This document shows, piece after piece, positions 61,474-64,000 of a DNA stretch of 64,000 nucleotides. Position 1 is the stretch's first letter. Each line of letters opens with the position of its first letter. Both the position numbers and the translations under genes were made by a program. Location: assembly GCF_048773025.1 (NCBI RefSeq), contig NW_027413960.1:3475945-3539944 (forward strand), given 5' to 3'. The DNA comes from Camelus bactrianus (Eukaryota; Chordata; Mammalia; Artiodactyla; Camelidae). The notes under the pieces were generated by a model, which was not told where the DNA came from, searched no databases, and saw only the letters and a list, made by a program, of their open reading frames with translations.

Positions 61474-62218
61474 GGAGCTAGTACCTCCACATATATATGT
61501 ATGGAGTGGAGTTTGCAACTGAAGAGAAACTTTGTGTTCCCAACAAGCTAGGTGAAGGATGGCTTTCACACACTCTTATCTCTCAGAACTGATCATGTGG
61601 AGAGACGTTCGTTCATCTAGCACAAAGGGAACGGGTTGCAGGGGAAATTTTAATCTGGGTTCTCAGCCTGTTTCCTAATGCCGGTTTGAAGTTCCTGCAG
61701 TTTTCACTGTAAAACCGGGTTGGAGCTAGTACCTCCCCATAAATATGTATGGAGTGGAGTTTGCAACAGAAGAGAAACTTTGTGTTCCCAACAAGCTAGT
61801 TAAATGACGGTTTCACACACACTTATCTCTCAGAAGTGAGCATGTGGAGAGACGTTCGTTCATCTAGCACAAAGGGAACTGGTTGCAGGAGAAACTTTTA
61901 CTCTGGTTTCTCAGTCTGTTTCCTAGTGCCGGTTTGAAGTTCCTGCAGTTTTCACTGAAAAACGGAGTTGGAGCTAGTACCTCCCCATATATATGTATCG
62001 AGTGGAGTTTGCAACTGAAGAGAAACTTTGTGTTCCCAACAAACTAGGTGCAGGACGGCTTTCACACACACATATCTCTCAGAACTGAGCATGTGGAGAA
62101 ATGTTCGTTCATCTAGCACAAAGGGAACGGGTTGCCGGAAAAACTTTTACTCTGGTTTCTCAGTCTGTTTCCTAGTGCCTGTTTGAAGTTACTGCAGTTT
62201 TCACTGTAAAACCGAGTT
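61474..62218 (+). repeat. Short n-type block at the right end
   Basis: n1 (61,474: ctccacatat, gaaattttaatctggg), an n2 variant (61,722: starts ggagctagtacc rather than ggaactag, with catgacggtttcac-type losses) and a gatag-less n4 relative (61,970: ctaggtgcagg, aaatgttcg, gccggaaaaac). Confidence 0.83.
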
Positions 62219-64000
62219 GGAGCTAGTACCTCCCCATATATATGTATGGAGTGGACTTTGCAACTGAAGAGAAACTTTGTGTTCCCAACAAGCTAGGTGA
62301 AGGACGGCTTTCACACACACTTATCTCTCAGAACTGAGCATGTGGAGGGACGTTCGTTCATCTAGCACAAAGGGAATGGGTTGCAGGAGAAACTTTTACT
62401 CTGGTTTCTTAGTCTGTTTCCTAGTGCCGGTTTGAATTTCCTGCAGTTTTCACTGTAAAACAGAGTTGGAGCTAGTACCTCCCCATATATATGTATGGAG
62501 TGGAGTTTGCAACTGAAGAGAAACTTTGTGTTCCCAACAAGCTAGGTGCAGGACGGCTTTCACACACACTTATCTCTCAGAACTGAGCATGTGGATAGAC
62601 GTTCGTTCATCTAGCACAAAGGGAACGGGTTGCCGGAAAAACTTTTACTCTGGTTTCTCAGTCTGTTTCCTAGTGCCTGTTTGAAGTTACTGCAGTTTTC
62701 ACTGTAAAACCGAGTTGGAGCTAGTACCTCCCCATATATATGTATGGAGTGGACTTTGCAACTGAAGAGAAACTTTGTGTTCCCAACAAGCTAGGTGAAG
62801 GACGGCTTTCACACACACTTATCTCTCAGAACTGAGCATGTGGAGGGACGTTCGTTCATCTAGCACAAAGGGAATGGGTTGCAGGAGAAACTTTTACTCT
62901 GGTTTCTTAGTCTGTTTCCTAGTGCCGGTTTGAATTTCCTGCAGTTTTCACTGTAAAACAGAGTTGGAGCTAGTACCTCCCCATATATATGTATGGAGTG
63001 GAGTTTGCAACTGAAGAGAAACTTTGTGTTCCCAACAAGCTAGGTGCAGGACGGCTTTCACACACACTTATCTCTCAGAACTGAGCATGTGGATAGACGT
63101 TCGTTCATCTAGCACAAAGGGAACGGGTTGCCGGAAAAACTTTTACTCTGGTTTCTCAGTCTGTTTCCTAGTGCCTGTTTGAAGTTACTGCAGTTTTCAC
63201 TGTAAAACCGAGTTGGAGCTAGTACCTCCCCATATATATGTATGGAGTGGACTTTGCAACTGAAGAGAAACTTTGTGTTCCCAACAAGCTAGGTGAAGGA
63301 CGGCTTTCACACACACTTATCTCTCAGAACTGAGCATGTGGAGGGACGTTCGTTCATCTAGCACAAAGTGAACTGGTTGCAGGAGAAACTTTTACTCTGG
63401 TTTCTCGGTGTGTTTCCTAGTGCCTGTTTGAAGTTACTGCAGTTTTCACTGTAAAACCGAGTTGGAGCTAGTACCTCTCCATATATATGTATGGAGTGGA
63501 GTTTGCAACTGAAGAGAAACTTTGTGTTCCCAACAAGCTAGGTGCAGAACGGCTTTCACACACACTTATCTCTCAGAACTGAGCATGTGGATAGACGTTC
63601 GTTCATCTAGCACAAAGGGAACGGGTTGTCGGAAAAACTTTTACTCTGGTTTCTCAGTCTGTTTCCTAGTGCCTGTTTGAAGTTCCTGCAGTTTTCACTG
63701 TAAAACCGAGTTGGAGCTAGTACCTCCCCATATATATGTATGGAGTGGACTTTGCAACTGAAGAGAAACTTTGTGTTCCCAACAAGCTAGGTGAAGGACG
63801 GCTTTCACACACACTTACCTCTCAGAACTGAGCATGTGGATGGACGTTCGTTCATCTAGCACAAAGGGAATGGGTTGCAGGAGAAACTTTTACTCTGGTT
63901 TCTCAGTCTGTTTCCTAGTGCCGGTTTGAAGTTCCTGCAGTTTTCACTGTAAAACAGAGTTGGAGCTAGTACCTCCCCATATATATGTATGGAGTGGAGT
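62219..64000 (+). repeat. 498-bp dimer HOR at the right edge
   Basis: Monomers alternate between a gac type (62,219, 62,717, 63,215, 63,713) and a gag type with ctaggtgcagg, ggatagacg and ccggaaaaac (62,468, 62,966, 63,464). By eye the pairs 62,219-62,716 and 62,717-63,214 are the same. The pair at 63,215 differs (gtgaactgg, tctcggtgtg). The window ends 39 bp into the monomer at 63,962. Confidence 0.92.

Larger units (their letters stand above)
1..64000 (+). repeat. Satellite DNA array, ~249-bp monomer, 257 full copies
   Basis: The block ggagctagtacctcc recurs every 249 bp (1, 250, 499, 748, 997 and so on to 63,962) with no interruption. Stepping through every start gives 257 complete monomers and a 39-bp partial. 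All are on the same strand. Twenty-eight monomers are short by 1 or 2 bp and none is longer. No unique sequence or mobile element interrupts the array. It continues past both edges of the window. I do not recognise the family. Centromeric or other heterochromatic satellite is an inference from the HOR organisation. Confidence 0.99.

Noticed and set aside
1-64000. CRISPR-like array of repeats and spacers
   Set aside because: The repeats are contiguous 249-bp units with no unique spacers; period and structure are those of a eukaryotic satellite.
1-64000. Retroelement, DNA transposon or other mobile element
   Set aside because: No terminal repeats, target-site duplications, poly-A tails or enzyme motifs were seen, and the 249-bp register is never broken by more than 2 bp.

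Overview
This window is one uninterrupted tandem satellite array. From base 1 to base 64,000 it consists of head-to-tail copies of a single monomer of about 249 bp, all in the same orientation. Taking the recurring ggagctag as the monomer start, I counted 257 complete monomers plus a 39-bp partial one at the right edge. Monomers are 247-249 bp; every length change I found is a 1-2 bp loss and none is a gain. I see no protein-coding gene, RNA gene, transposon, retroelement, CRISPR array or unique sequence. The short open frames are by-products of the repeat: 249 is divisible by 3, so the same stop-free stretch recurs in nearly every copy.

The organism is eukaryotic, because the array has higher-order repeat (HOR) structure and CpG-to-TpG/CpA differences between monomer types, which suggest germline DNA methylation. 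I do not recognise the satellite family and cannot name a species. A centromeric, pericentromeric or subtelomeric block is the natural reading, but nothing in the window proves its location.

Layout. Monomers fall into recognisable types. A six-monomer HOR (m1-m6, 1,494 bp) dominates: clean or nearly clean copies start at 12,198, 13,692, 19,417, 34,596, 41,069, 42,563, 44,057, 48,286 and 49,779. An eight-monomer derivative (1,992 bp) carries two fused monomers and starts at 21,658, 36,836 and 38,828. A second series (n1-n6) forms separate blocks near 10.2, 15.4, 27.1, 32.1, 45.8, 54.5, 58.5 and 61.5 kb. The left 9 kb has its own organisation: an 11-monomer segment repeated at an offset of 3,236 bp, then a further 1,494-bp duplication. 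The right end (62.2-64 kb) changes to a 498-bp dimer.

History. Large segments are repeated at fixed offsets: about 5.2 kb in tandem (23.2-28.4 and 28.4-33.4 kb), 13,689 bp (31.6-36.8 and 45.3-50.5 kb) and 15,178 bp (19.4-23.9 and 34.6-39.1 kb). Junctions lie inside monomers in the same register, producing hybrid monomers of normal length, as expected from unequal exchange between aligned repeats. Sequence between 19 and 53 kb is most uniform; the two ends are more heterogeneous.

Monomer anatomy (offsets from ggagctag): an AT-rich near-palindrome at 16-31, a short CA run at 94-102, a well-kept ACGTTCG at 132-138, an ACGGG at 158-162, a 7-bp inverted repeat at 169-192, a PstI site at 223-228 and a gtttt/aaaac inverted repeat at 228-243. 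TTCGTT and GGAACGGG resemble the two halves of a CENP-B box pulled apart by 14 bp; an intact canonical box is absent from the common monomer.
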